A DNA stretch of 64,000 nucleotides from Eudorina sp. 2006-703-Eu-15. Taxonomy: Eukaryota > Chlorophyta > Chlorophyceae > Chlamydomonadales > Volvocaceae. How positions within the stretch are numbered: position 1 is the first letter of the stretch; the number at the start of each line of letters is the position of its first letter. The stretch is taken from the NCBI GenBank assembly GCA_003117195.1, contig BDSI01000129.1, forward strand, positions 186,001 to 250,000, written 5' to 3'. A program made the translations under genes and the position numbers. Of this stretch, positions 45,701 through 57,333 are shown piece by piece. Below the pieces are notes generated by a model, which made no database searches, had not been told where the DNA came from, and saw only the letters and a program-made list of their open reading frames with translations.

Positions 45701-48700
45701 GGCACCCCGTGCTGGTGCGGTCGTTGGTTGTTGTCGTTGGGTGCGGTCGTTGGTGTGTTCGTTAACCGTCGTGCTGACATGTCATCAACCAACGAACTTG
45801 CGCAGCTGGTTACGTAAAACCACCGCACCCGCGGCTCACCTGCCGTACAGCCACCATCCGTGCCGCACGCTCCCGGTGAACCTCCGCCTGGTACGGCAGG
45901 AGAGGAAGAGGGTTGGCAGACAAGGGGAGGGAGGTTGCAGACCGGGCGGTCGTCCGTTCGTTCGTTCGTTCCTAGCAGTCACAGCGGGCGTGCATCAGTG
46001 GGGAATACGGCCGTTTCGCCCCAGTGTAGGCATTGCGGCGCAGATGCCCAAGTTGGTCACCTGTCGGCCACCAGGCGTCGAGCTCCAGCTCCCGGTCAGT
46101 ATGTCACGAGCATCCTTAAAAGAATATTGGTATTGATTACGAAGGGACGCGTTGTTTTGACTGGCATGCGGCCGTCACGCGGGGAATGTCGATAGGGATA
46201 GGTGTAGGCGGAACCCCAATCGGAGACTTTGCAGGGCTGCCAGAGGGCAACATCAGAACCGAATCGACCCTGCCGGCGATGCTGGCAAAGGTGTTGCTCC
46301 GACCCTTCAAGACCTTCCTAGCCAACACCCTCGAGGAGGCACCCAAAACCTTCTCAGCGCCCCTGGTTGCGACCCTGGTATTATATGCGGCAACTGCAGT
46401 TTTTTTTATGCAGCACAGCCAATCAGAGTTGTGCCAGAAATCATGAACTTCGACAAGTCTATCGTTGTTGGAAAACCTACTTAGCCAAACCAATCCAGTT
46501 TCGCACCTTTCCCATTTGCACTTTGCGCAGCCACAATCAAAATGACGATAACCTTTCAGGTTAGCGCCATCCTTGGTCCATCCGCCGGAGGTTGCCCCTA
46601 TCCACAAAGAAACAAAACCCCCTCTGCCGTTTTACAACTTTCCAACGCCAAAATCGTATGCAACGGAAACACAAATCGCGCACCATGTTTGGAAGGCTAG
46701 CGCTTTACGCTACAGAGCGTGAGGACATGCACTACCGTACATTGCGACCTAAATATGTATGGAAATAACTCTCAGATGAAGATCATAAATACAACTCCCA
46801 CAAAACTACTTCATTAAAATTAAACTGCAGGTCCGTAGATACTCGGAAGAAACGCATGGTCGAAACGTCTCATCGAAGGTCGCTGGCTGGCGGGAACCGG
46901 ACAACAACCGGACGGCTTCTGAAGGCGAGTATGATAACTTCGAATGCAAAACCTACGTTCTACTTCCTACGCCTCCCTTTCCAAGACGGCGTCGTTGTTT
47001 CTTTCTTTCGCAGTTAACGAACTACTGCGCTCCACCGGCTGTGTTGTTCTGCACGGCCGCGAAGTAGTTCCTGGTACTTGTACGTGGCGACGCCTAGACT
47101 AGGAGCTTGTCAACTTCTCAGAAAGCCAGACGTGCAACTTGCGTCCGCATCATGTGCAACTTTCCACTTCTCTCCGCCAGCCGGCCAGGTCTCACCAGTC
47201 ACCACCAAGGGGCAGTGGACGGCCGCGGGATTCGACCTTCGCGCTGCTCTGCGGCGCGGCGCGGCCGCCGTCCACCGCCGCTTCACAGCAGATACCTCTT
47301 CACAGCCCCCTCCCCGCCGAACTTGGGTCGCGTATTGACTCCTGTGCCACGCATCGGTTCCCCAATCCTTACCTCCCCGCCGATGCCAAGTCTTCCTTCC
47401 CCCTAACACGCCCTCCCTCCCCCACCCCACCCCCTCCCTCCCTCTCCCCCCCTCCTCCCGCCCCGCACCCTCACCTGCAGCAGCACCAGCTCCCGCAACA
47501 TGACCGCCTGCTCCTTCCCGAACAACTGCTCCAGGGCCACCAGCCCGCCCGCCACCTCCAGAGACATCACCTGGTCGGGGAGGGGGAGGGGGGGGCAGCG
47601 ACACGCCGGCGGAGGGCGGGAGGGCGGGTGGGTGGGTAGCGGGGTGGGTGGGTGGGGGGGGGGACTAAGGCCCCGGGGACAAGGGAGGATGAGGGTGGAG
47701 AACCAGGAGATGAAGGTGGGGACGAGGACGGTCTGTGGTGACTGACCTCTATGCACATGACCTCTATCATGGCGAGGCCGCGGACGACCTCATCAGACAC
47801 CAGCCTGATACCCGCCTGCGCCCCCGCCGCCTCTGTGTTGCTGCCCCACCCCGACCCACCCCACAGTTCCTGCGCCCGTTTCTGGGTTCGCAATTTCGGC
47901 TCCGCCCCCACCCAACGTCCCACGCCCCACCCCCCGCCCCCCCCGCGGCCGCACCTTGAGGTTCGTGGCGGCTACCACCGTGAAGCAGCTGGTCTTGCCG
48001 TGGAGGACCATACCGTTGATGACGTCACCGCGGGACAGCAGCGCCAGCTGGGGGCGGAGGAGGTGAGGGCGGAGGAGGTGGGACGGGCCAAGAGGGGGAC
48101 GGGGGGGAGGTGGGGGCCGGCAAACGGAACTGGCGTTGAGTGGGCTGATGTACCATGGTGGTGTGGAAAGTCCAGGGGTAAGGTGTATACAAAGAAATTG
48201 AGTCGCGAGACGCGAAGCCCAGCGGAACAAGCGATACAGGGGTAAGGGTGTGGGAGAGGAATCGTACCTCGTACACGTACGGCTGCTGCCGCCGCTTGAT
48301 GCTCCTGCCGTCGCGCGACAGCGCCCCCACGGCGCCGCCGCCGTCGGGGCCGCAGCCGCCGCCGCCGCCGCCGCCGGGCCCCATGATGCTGCCCGACACG
48401 GACACTGCGCCGCTGGGGCTGGAGCCGTCCAGGGCCCGGTCGACCGCGGGCGGAGCCTTTGCAAGGGGAAGGGGGGGCCGGGCGGGAGGGGGCCGAGGGT
48501 TGCGGCTTGCGGGGGTGTGAGGGGCGGGTGTGAGGGCGGCAGGCTCGGGCGGGAGAGTGCGGTTCGGTGTGAATGCGTTAAATAGATAGACGGTTGACGG
48601 TTGATGGTTGGGGGCTGTTCTGGCAGACTGGGACGCAAAGCCCGGTCTGCCGGGGGCCGTACCGGTGGGAACAGGGCCGGGGAGGGGTGGGGTGGGGTGA

Positions 48701-51700
48701 GGGATGGGTGGGTGTGCGGGCCGGCCCCCCTGGTTGTGGGGGTTAGGTGGGTGTCAAGTCGAAAGCACCCGGCCCCCGCCTTGCCTGAGCCCCTCACCCC
48801 ACCCGACCCCACCCCATCCCACCCCACCCGACCCCACGACATCCCTAAGGCGGGGTTCTCGCTCAACACTTCAACCGCACCGCACCGCACCGCGCCGTGC
48901 CACACCGCCACGCCACCCGACACGATCGGCTCTAAAGAGCACAGAGCACAGAGCTCCCTCCCCCCCCCCCCACACACACGCGCGCCCTCCCTTACCTGGC
49001 CCAGGGAGTCTGCCACCCACAGCATCTTGGCCTGCCCCTCCACGATGAAGAACAGGCGGGTGGGCGGGCAGGCAGGGTCCACCAACACACTGCCCGCGGA
49101 GAACGTCTCGTCCTGTGTGTGTGTGTGTGTGTACGCGTGTGTGTGTGTGTGTACGCGTGTGGGGGGAAGGGGGCGGGGCGGGGTGGCCGGGGGCTACCGT
49201 TTAGGGTGGGGTGTACGGGATAAATTGATCGACATATATAGCACGCCGCATCTCCGCCCCCGCGGCCCCACTTCACACGCGTGCAATCACATGCGCAAAA
49301 CACGCACGACGCACATCCCCAGGTCCCCACTACCACCACCAATTTCTGTACCCCTCTCCCTTTGTCTATTCAAGACAGCGAAATCGAAAAAAAACACCCC
49401 TGTACCCCTCCTTCCCCACCTCCCCCCCCCGGGAGGCCCACCTGGCAGTTGATCGCGATGCGGGTGAGGGCGCTCTGGTTGGTGGCGGCGCTGGACATGA
49501 TGGCCATGCCCTGCAGTAAGTACGACATTGTACGACGCCGTACGCACGTAAATGGCGGTGTGAGGTCGCAAAAGGGCAGGTCTGGGGTGGAGTGACGGCA
49601 GAAGCACCCAGGGGCACGTTCTACTAAGGTCGGTATCATTGACATAAATTCGGTTCGGGTGCTGCTGGATTGCCCATTTCCTGCCGGGTCTTGTTTTGTC
49701 CTGAAATTTTTGTCGGTGGTGGCGCGGCTGCCTTGTTGCTGTTTTCATGTTTTCCAATTCGCAGGTTATTGTGGTAAGTATTTTGGTCCGTGGTTTGGGT
49801 CGGGCGGGTCTCTTCTCTAAACACACACACCAACACACACAAGCACAAGCACACACAGCCTCACCTGCAGCAGCTCCAATCGCGCGTTGAGCGACTTTTG
49901 CAGCTGGCTGCGGATGAGCCGGGTGTAGCCCACCTTGGTCACGATGGCAAACTCGGTCAGCTGATGTACGGCAACCGTACGGCATGAGGGGGGTGGGTTT
50001 CAGGGTTTAGGGTTTTAGGTTACTGTTACTGATTCTGCGGGCGATCGGCTCTGAATGGATGAGACCTTTCTAATGATTATCCATCCCCTACCGCCCCCCC
50101 TCAATTGTCATGTCGTACACCAGTTTCAATGGTCGTACATTTGTACATCTCCCGTGATCGTGTACATAATCTCGCTGTACTTGCCTGTGTGCATCGCGCC
50201 GAGAAATTCCGTTTCTTGTCCGCGCCTGCGCTGTTGGCGACCGCCGCCGCCACGGCACTGCCTGACCCGCTCGCCGCCGCCGCCGCCGCGGCTGCGCCCA
50301 CTTGCAGAGCCGATAGCGAGCCGAACTGCTGGCCGGTGGTCTTGACGGCAAAGTCCTCCGAAACCATGCGGTTCTCGTTGAAGCGACTGAGCACCACCTC
50401 ACCCTGAGTGAGTTAGTGAGTGGTTCGGGGGACCGACGGGCGGGCAGGGAGGGGGGCGGCCGGGAGGGTGTAGGTAATTGGTAGACATGATTATGTTGCG
50501 CTGCTGCTGCCGGCCCTGGAGGGCGGCGTTAGTGAGGAACCCTAAAGCCCCAACTCCATACAGCAGATAGTGGGAGGGGCCGGGAGGGGGGGCGGGAGGG
50601 TTTATGAAATTGGTAGAAATTGGTAGGCGGCGCCGGGAGGGGGGCGTTGGTGAGGAACCCTAAAGCCCTAACTCCATACAGCAGATGGTTGGGGAATCCG
50701 CCTGGTGGCGAACAGGAGGGTTTCCGTACACGGGGAAAACCACGATGGGTCCGGTTAGGTATGGCAGTGGGATCTCGTGTGCAGTACGACTCGGTACAGG
50801 TACCCGATTCGACGTACGACACGGAGGTTCAATGTGTAGTACGATGATAAATGAGTTTTCATTCCGGGGGTACCGATTCCCGAGTGGGGTACTGCCGTGA
50901 GGTCTTCAACAGCACGGTACAACTTTTGTACGACACAGTCGTGTCGGGGGTCGTACAATGCTGTCGTACCTTTAAAATGACGTAGGTGAAGTCCACTTTG
51001 TCGCCCTCCTCAAATAACACGGCTCCTGCGCGGGGGGAGCAGAAAGGGGGGTGTGCGAGGGCAGGGGAGTGAGGTGTGAGGTGTACCGCATAGCAGAAAG
51101 CGGTACACTGCTGTGCAGAACGTACTGCGGTACGCACTGCGACATCTACCAGGCACCCAATTCGCTCCAGCCGCAGCACACTTGCACGGCACCTCCTCAC
51201 AGCACCCTCAGCAGCCGCCCCCTTACCTCCTACCTCCTGCCCCCCATCCTCCATCCTCCCCCTCCCCCGCACCCGCCACCCACCCCCACCTCCCACCCAC
51301 CTTCGGGCAGCGCTAGGAACTCCAGGAGGCCGCACAGCTCGCTCCGAAACTCGCTGTCCATGGATCTGAACATCTCGGTGACGGACAGCAGCGAGGACAG
51401 GTCGGCAAGCGCCTTGGGGTGCCGGTTGGATCTGCGGGGGCGAAGGGGGGGGTAAGGGGGGGGCGGGGGAGTTGAGGGGACGGGGTGCTTTGTAATTAAA
51501 CTTCTTTTCTTTTCGCACGCGACATCGGCCCCCGGCCCCCCCGGCCCCCTCCGCTTCATCCACCTCGACCCTTCCCCCGACAGAACCTGTTCCGCCCTGC
51601 ACCACCCCACATCCCCATCCCACACCTCCACCACCCCACAACCTCCCTGCCCCCCCCCTCCTCCCTTCGCTGGAGATCCTGGTATTATAGTGAAGTCTTT

Positions 51701-54700
51701 ATCGGATATTTGCTCTGGCAGCAGCGCAGCTTGAACATGCCTCCCAATTTCCTATACCCATCCTCCCCCTCCTCCCCCCTCCTCCGCCGCCGCCCTCCCC
51801 CCTCCCTCACTTGTTCGCCAGCAGACTGGCCATGGCCCTGAGCCCCTCGAAGCTCTCCCGGGCCGCCAGCGCCACCACCGCCTGGTAGTCGGAGCGGGAG
51901 AGGGCGGCCAGCTGGCAGTGGGAGGTGGCCTGGGGGGCGGGGGGGGGGGCGGGAGATGGGGGCAGGGGGTATAGGACATTGGTAGACATAGGGGGGGTAT
52001 AGGACATTGGTAGACATAGGGGGGTATAGGACATTGGTAGACATAGGGGGGAGGGGGAACAGGTCAGGGCAAGGAAGGGGGTGGAGGGCAAGGGATCCAA
52101 TGGTTGGAAACGTTCGGGGGGGAGGTCGGCCGGCGGAAGTGGAGAGCTCCCTCCCCCTCTCCCCCCGATGTGGGGAGGCGCGCAAAGGGGCGCTTCTCTG
52201 CGGGGGGCCCCCAGGGGCGCGTGGCTGGGTTCGGGTTGCTGCTGGGTTCGGGTTGCTGCCTTGGTCGGGGGAAAAGTGGGGTGGGGAGGAGTGGTGATGG
52301 CACGGGCGCAGAAGGGAGGCGGACGACAGGGGCGACAGGGGAACAGGGCCCTGAGCCGATGGCCGGTCGCCGCCCCCACGCAACCCTCAAAATTCGAAAC
52401 AACAACAATACACAGCTCGCTGACGTTGGAGAGATGGCGCGCTGCCGTACAGTGCCGTACCTCCACGGTCAGGGTGTATGGATCGCCCCGGAGCGCCTCC
52501 TGACCCAGCCGCTCAAACACCTGCGGGTACGACACCGGCGCGTGTGTGTGGGGGGGGGGCGGGGGGGGTCTGGAGGGTCTGAGGGGGGAAAGACACCAAT
52601 GCCTGTCCGTTGCCTTGTCTGTCCATGGGGAGGAACTCTGCCGTACCATATAGCGCCGTACAGTACGGCACCGAATGCAAGTGTACAGCAGGCACGCGCC
52701 CAGCCAGGCACATGTGGGTGGGTCTCTAGAGCGGCCGCACGGCGGAATGGCGGCGAGGCGCGAGGGCCGGACCAACCGAACCAACCGAATTAAACTGAAA
52801 TTTACCCGACAAAATCAACCGAATCAACCGACCCTCACGGGACCTCCGAATCCATCCACGATGCTGCACCGAAGCCACGGTCGGTTCCGGCTTCCGAGGG
52901 CCTGGCCAGCCCGCCCCGGGGGCCCCCCGCCGCCGCCGCCTCCCTAACCCCTTCAAGACTGCAACACACCTCCCCCACCATGAGGCGATGGAACGGTCGA
53001 GGTCTGTGCCGCATCGTATCCACGCGGGGCCCCCACATGGGTGCCTTGGAAAACCACTGACTGTAAACTATGGATACATATACTATGGAGATGGATACTA
53101 AGCCATGTCGTCGACGATGGGTGGCCCCACCTTGCAGCGCTTCACGTGGTGGCGCACGATCACCGGCGTCGCCGCCGGCAACGGCGATGAGGACCGAGAC
53201 GGCGCCCGCCCCGCCGCCGCAGCAGCAGCGGCAGCAGCAGCAGCACGCTCCGCGCCGGCCGGCGTCCCCGGCGGCGGCGGCAGCTGCTGTTGCCCCGACC
53301 CGGCTCCCTGGAGCGTTGGCCCATCCCCCGTCGCCGCCGCCGCCGCGGCGGCGCCGCCGCCGTCGCCCGCGCCCGTCCCGGTACGACGCTCGGACAGATT
53401 GGAGCTGACCCGAGCCGCCGCCATCCGTACAGGCGACTTGGGCGGCGAGGTGGGCGGCGGCCCCGTCCGATATTCCTCCATCGTACCTTCGACGGTTCGG
53501 GTTGGTGGTTGTCGGTCGTTAGAAGGGCCAACGGATTTACAACCGTAGTTGCCATTTCCCATTTGCCCATTTTCCCCAAATCAGTACATTTGGTATTTTT
53601 TGCAGGTTACACCAGCAAGGTTGTGAATTACAGTCTGGCTTTAGCGTGAAGGGTTCCAGTACTCCACAGCGGATGTCAGGTACGGCAGTACGGCACCGGG
53701 CTGTACGACTGTCCGCCCTAACCCTTGAAAGCGCTCCTCCCGGCCCACCCCACCAATTTCCTATACCTCCACCCCCCCCCCCCAACCACCCTATTCCCTT
53801 GCCTCCCCACCAACCCCACCTACCCAACCCCGCCCAACTCTCTTGTCAAAACGAAACCGCGAAAACCGCCCACCTAACCCCCCCCCCCAGCCCCAATCCC
53901 CGACACCCTCGTCGTCGCTGGCGATCTATGGTACTGAACCAATTTGTTTCCAGTCGAACCGCCGCTATGGCAGCACCGCAGTTTGAAATGCCCACTAACG
54001 GCTCCTCCACCACCACCCCACCCCTCACCCCACCCTCACCCACCCAACCACCCCCCTCACCCGTGAGCAGCCAGTACATGGTGTCGCCCAGCTCCCCCTC
54101 CCGCATCAGGTTACTGCCCTCCTCCACCTCCACCAGTCGCAGCCGGTGAAGGCAGTGGTACCACACATACAGGTGCCGCCGCTCGCTGCCGTGCCAGCTG
54201 GGCAGGTGCAGGTTGCGACCCAGCTCGCACAGGTCACTGGACACCCGGGGGGGGGAGGGGCGAAGGGGGGGAGAGGGGCGAGGTGGAGGGGGGGAAAGAG
54301 GGGCGAGGTGGGGGGTTGGGGGAGGGGCGGGGGGGGGATAAGGTGGGGGGGGTCGCAGGCCCATGGGTCGGGCGGGTTGCATTTCTAAACACACACGCGC
54401 ACACACACACACACACATACCTTTTGTCGCTCAGTTTTCTTCTACACACACAGATGTGTGTGTTTCTCAGGCAGGCAGAAAGGGAGTGCGTGACATGCGA
54501 GGGGCCGAGTGGCGCCCAAACATTGTCCGTATGCGTATGTGATATACCCACTGCCCATTTTGATAAATAGGCAATGGGTGTACTACAGGCAAATGTTGGG
54601 CGCCACTCGGCCCCTCGCGCGCATGTCACGCACTGCTGTTCTGCCTGCCAGAGAAACACACACATCTGTCACCGATGACCCGCGGGGTCTGCTGTAACAT

Positions 54701-55045
54701 CCTAAAAAAATTAATAACAGGGTCGGGTGCCTCACCGATACGTTGTGGCGCGGCGTTGCGCGAGCGGCAGTGACAGCAGCTTGACGATCTCCAACGGGGC
54801 CTGAAGGGGGGGAGGGGAGGGCAGGGGAGCCGGCGGGGAGCGGAGGGAGGTAAGCCGGAGGCAACCCAACCGGCAGCCCCTTCACCGTCACCCAGCCACA
54901 GCTACAGCCACAGCCACAGCTATTGGAGATTGGTTTGGGTCGGGCGGGTTCCATTTCTAAACACACGCACGCACACAGGTTTGCTCCCTGAGCATACACC
55001 CGGTGTTGCCCCCGATGGTGGGTGCGAGTCCCCGGCAGGCGGATC

Positions 55046-55139
<94 letters not shown>

Positions 55140-56132
55140 CCCCGGCAGGCGGATCTTCAGCGAGAGAGAGAGAGAGAGAAACACCCCGGCAGGCGGGCCC
55201 TCGATCGCCAACACAGCGGCTCCCGACCACACGAAGCGGTGCCCAACGCCACCCACCCTCCTCCGTGAATTTCCCTCAGCCCCTTCAATCCTACCTCGGC
55301 TGCCAGTCCGACTCGGCTGCCATTCCAGTTTGGCTGCCTCATCGAAGGTCCCCAACGCGGCCCAGCCAACACCAGCCCGACCCCACCCTGGACTCACCCG
55401 CCGGGCATCCAACAGACTCGCTTTGTTGAGGCTGGCCCTGCGGGGTACGACAAGAGCATTGTACGGCAACCCGAAACGGAGTCATCATGGTGGAGTGCGC
55501 AAGGGCTGCACCTCGGCGGCAACGTCCGTACCCGCCCACCCTTTCCTCCCCAGGGGGGTCGGTCGCGAACCCGCGCTGCCGTACGCCCACCTTACCCTCC
55601 CGCCCTCGGTCTCCCCCTCCCGCTCTCCATTTTCTGTTGGTACGGCACACCCATTCCTCACCCTCCTCGTACTGTCCGTCCCCTCCCTTTTTCGTCAATC
55701 ACGACAGCGTCCCCTCCCCTCCCTGGCGCTTGGAGTTAGTGCTGCAGCTGTGGAGCAGCCCGGTCTGGACCTCTGCATAGCGTCTCCTGAGGGCCCTATG
55801 CCGCATAGGGCCCACCCGGTCATGGCAGAGCTGCTCTTCCCGCACTCCCCTCCCCACTCCGGTGAACCCCCGGTTGCCGTTTGAATTCATACTTTCGACC
55901 GACCCCGCCCGCATACTGTTCCCACGGGTCGCACTTTCCGGAGTTCCAGGGTGTGATGCCCCTCCCCTCCTGGCCAGGTTGCCCCCTCCCTTTTCCCCCT
56001 CCCTTCCCCTCGATGTCTACCAATTTCCCTAACCCCTCTCCTCCCCCCCACCTCCCGTCCCCTCCCCGGCTGCACCCAACGCACTCGGCGATCAGATCGG
56101 TGATGGCATCGAAGGCGCGCAGGTTCTTCTGA
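39715..56132 (-). CDS. Large protein with three degenerate cyclic-nucleotide-binding folds (CNBD2-like)
   Basis: Confident exons, all phase-consistent, in order: 55437-55398, 54800-54736, 54236-54061, 53486-53131, 52520-52461, 51929-51811, 51431-51301, 51025-50970, 50403-50302, 49960-49865, 49510-49442, 49112-48996, 48456-48268, 48047-47955, 47815-47747, 47570-47475, 45479-45344, 45054-44492, 44109-43939, 43657-42644, 42479-41943, 41630-41046, 40566-40475 and 40114-39715 (stop TGA at 39715-39717). That is about 1,775 aa. Probable earlier exons lie near 55.72-55.79 kb (RRYAEVQTGLLHS) and 56.09-56.13 kb (NLRAFDAITDLIAE); the start codon was not found. The N-terminal half has three CNB-type beta-rolls. 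The C-terminal half is Ala/Gly/Ser/Gln-rich with short conserved-looking islands (LSEPSLDDLKYILTRWSKK, GYTADDMYRMAREQAEAVG). It resembles eukaryotic CNBD2-type proteins; ligand and location are unknown. Confidence 0.8.
45480..47474. other. Long CNB intron (about 2 kb), partly AT-rich
   Basis: Contains purine-rich and pyrimidine-rich tracts (45481-45650 and 47390-47470) and an AT-richer centre (about 46100-47000). No exon in the CNB frame was found, and flanking exons are both in phase 0. An unexplained pair of overlapping open frames lies at 46137-46607. The possibility that one gene ends here and another begins cannot be ruled out. Confidence 0.4.
47475..49510 (-). CDS. CNB gene, third CNB-like domain
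   Basis: Exons 49510-49442, 49112-48996, 48456-48268, 48047-47955, 47815-47747 and 47570-47475. The pieces are DETFSAGSVLVDP, TRLFFIVEGQAKMLWVADS, a Gly-rich insertion ending RRQQPYVYE, LALLSRGDVINGMVLHGKTS, CFTVVAATNLK and a C-terminal helix (EQLFGKEQAVMLRELVLLQ). The cassette Arg is absent (GKTSCFTVVA). Confidence 0.65.
49865..51929 (-). CDS. CNB gene, second CNB domain
   Basis: Exons 51929-51811, 51431-51301, 51025-50970, 50403-50302 and 49960-49865. A helical lead-in (LADLSSLLSVTEMFRSMDSE) is followed by LEFLALPEGAVLFEEGDKVD, FTYVILKGEVVLSRF, QQFGSLSALQ and LTEFAIVTKVGYTRLIRSQL. This is the usual Gly-Asp-Tyr-Ile-Gly pattern of a CNB roll, again without the cassette Glu/Arg pair. Confidence 0.72.
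51966..52045. repeat. Three tandem copies of a dispersed intronic motif
   Basis: GGTATAGGACATTGGTAGAC plus ATAG occurs three times at roughly 28-32-bp spacing in a CNB intron. Single related copies occur in other introns of this window (6113, 20913, 50470, 50600, and reversed at 53750, 56012 and 58747). Confidence 0.8.
52461..54236 (-). CDS. CNB gene, first CNB domain, split by a low-complexity insertion
   Basis: Exons 54236-54061, 53486-53131 and 52520-52461. The beta-roll is LHRLRLVEVEEGSNLMREGE, then LGDTMYWLLTGTMEEYRTG. A run of about 110 residues rich in Ala, Ser, Gly and Pro follows. Then the phosphate-binding-cassette strand appears as ERLGQEALRGDPYTLTVEA, continued in the next exon by CQLAALSRSDYQAVV. 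In active CNB domains this cassette reads FGE-x-AL...PR-x-A-T-V. Here the ligand Arg position is Tyr. Confidence 0.7.
54450..54669. mobile_element. 220-bp foldback (MITE-like) element in CNB intron
   Basis: The left arm begins ACAGATGTGTGTGTTTCTC and contains GGCAGGCAGAA, GCGTGACATGCG and GGGGCCGAGTGGCGCCCAA. The right arm carries their reverse complements in reverse order and ends GAGAAACACACACATCTGT. Arms are about 100 bp with scattered mismatches around a short AT-rich centre. No target-site duplication is obvious. Confidence 0.7.
55050..55135. repeat. (GA)n microsatellite, about 42 units, plus flanking duplication
   Basis: A pure GA run follows CCCCGGCAGGCGGATCTTCA. The same 20 bases recur at 55141-55160, followed by a second shorter GA run (55162-55178) and a third copy of the GGCAGGCGG part. 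It lies in a CNB-gene intron. Confidence 0.9.
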
Positions 56133-57333
56133 CTGCGCAGCGGCGGACGGGGGTGGGGGGAGGGGGGAGCGGGGGAAGGACCAACGCACCAGGAAGGGGA
56201 GGGGAGGGTGGAGGGGAGGGCGGGGGGGGGGGGTTGAGATGAGTGCGCAATGCGCCGGATGGGCTGAGAGCCGACACACACACTCGGGCGGCTATCGGCT
56301 GCACTTGGACCCAGGGGCTCGGCCCAGGCAGGCCATGCCCGCAAGCCCCAGGTATCCACGGGTTGCGAGAGGGAAGTGGAAAGCCACGCAGGGCGCGGCC
56401 AGCTGTGGAAGACGGCGTGCCTGACGCGCGGACGTCGGTCTTAGCCGAGGGTGGGGAAGCCCGAGCCAGGTGGGAGGTGCCGACGGCGAAGGCAGCTAGG
56501 ACGCACAAGCGGGGTCCCCAATGGAATGCACGGGCCGCTGCCCCAACCCAACCCATATGTTTGTTTCTACACAGATTCAATGCGCGGAGTTCACACCCGC
56601 CTGCGAACATGGATTCATGCCCCCTACCTACATGACAGCACCCAGCTAAACATTTCTCAGCCTTCGGTGTTGAAATTTTACACATGCGAGAACGCACCTC
56701 AAGGCTTTGACCTTTGCGCGAACGTTGGCGAGACGGATTTCCCTCGACGTCCCGGACGAAAGCGTCGCCGTCTCCGCGGGCGCATGTGATTCCGACCGAG
56801 TAAGTACGCGTTTGGGTGACACAATCTGTGACGGGCTGTCAGACCTATGTAAAATAGGCTGGACCCTCATTATTGTCGAAGGACTGTCTGCAACCTCGGT
56901 TTGCGACGGTCGTATTCAGTGAATAGAAATAAGTTCGTGCGTCGTCATGTTACGCGCAGGGAAACCCGTATGGATGGAAAGCTGGAGGGTCGTCTAGTCA
57001 GCTCGATTGCAAGTCCGGTTGTGTACAGGGTCATCAAGAAAAGTCATATGTCATGATAATCGTAGCGCTTTGGTAGTGGATGTCTTGCAATGCAGCTCAG
57101 CCTTGGTCGCGCGCTCGCGCCGGTGTGGCCGTTGGCCATGTGTAGGCCTTATCCCTAACTGAGAAATCCTGGCCCCACTCGTTACTAGATATTAAACACA
57201 GCTAGAATTATGATTATACCGAAGCTTTAAAACTGAAATATATTGCTGATCTCAATGCTCGTTGCGTGCAAGAAGGCAGTCAACACGATATCACATGCGG
57301 GCGTTCAAGTGTGCATAGCCAGTAAACGTGCTC

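Noticed and set aside
45029..45817. 262-codon plus-strand frame with a Gly/Glu/Arg tract
   Set aside because: Antisense to CNB exons at 45344-45479 and 45054; the tract is a purine-rich intron.
46095..46200. Resemblance of RILVLITKGRVVLTGMRPSR to TATA-binding protein
   Set aside because: Only about a dozen residues fit, with no neighbouring TBP sequence on either side; a chance match.
47793..49088. 431-codon minus frame read as one exon
   Set aside because: It reads through several clear GT..AG introns of the CNB gene in the wrong frames. Only small parts coincide with coding exons.
49995..50025. Telomere-like GGGTTTAGGGTTTTAGG
   Set aside because: Only two imperfect units inside an intron, too short to be an interstitial telomere array.
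55003..55884. 293-codon plus-strand frame with Arg-Glu repeats
   Set aside because: Driven by the (GA)n microsatellite and antisense to CNB exons.
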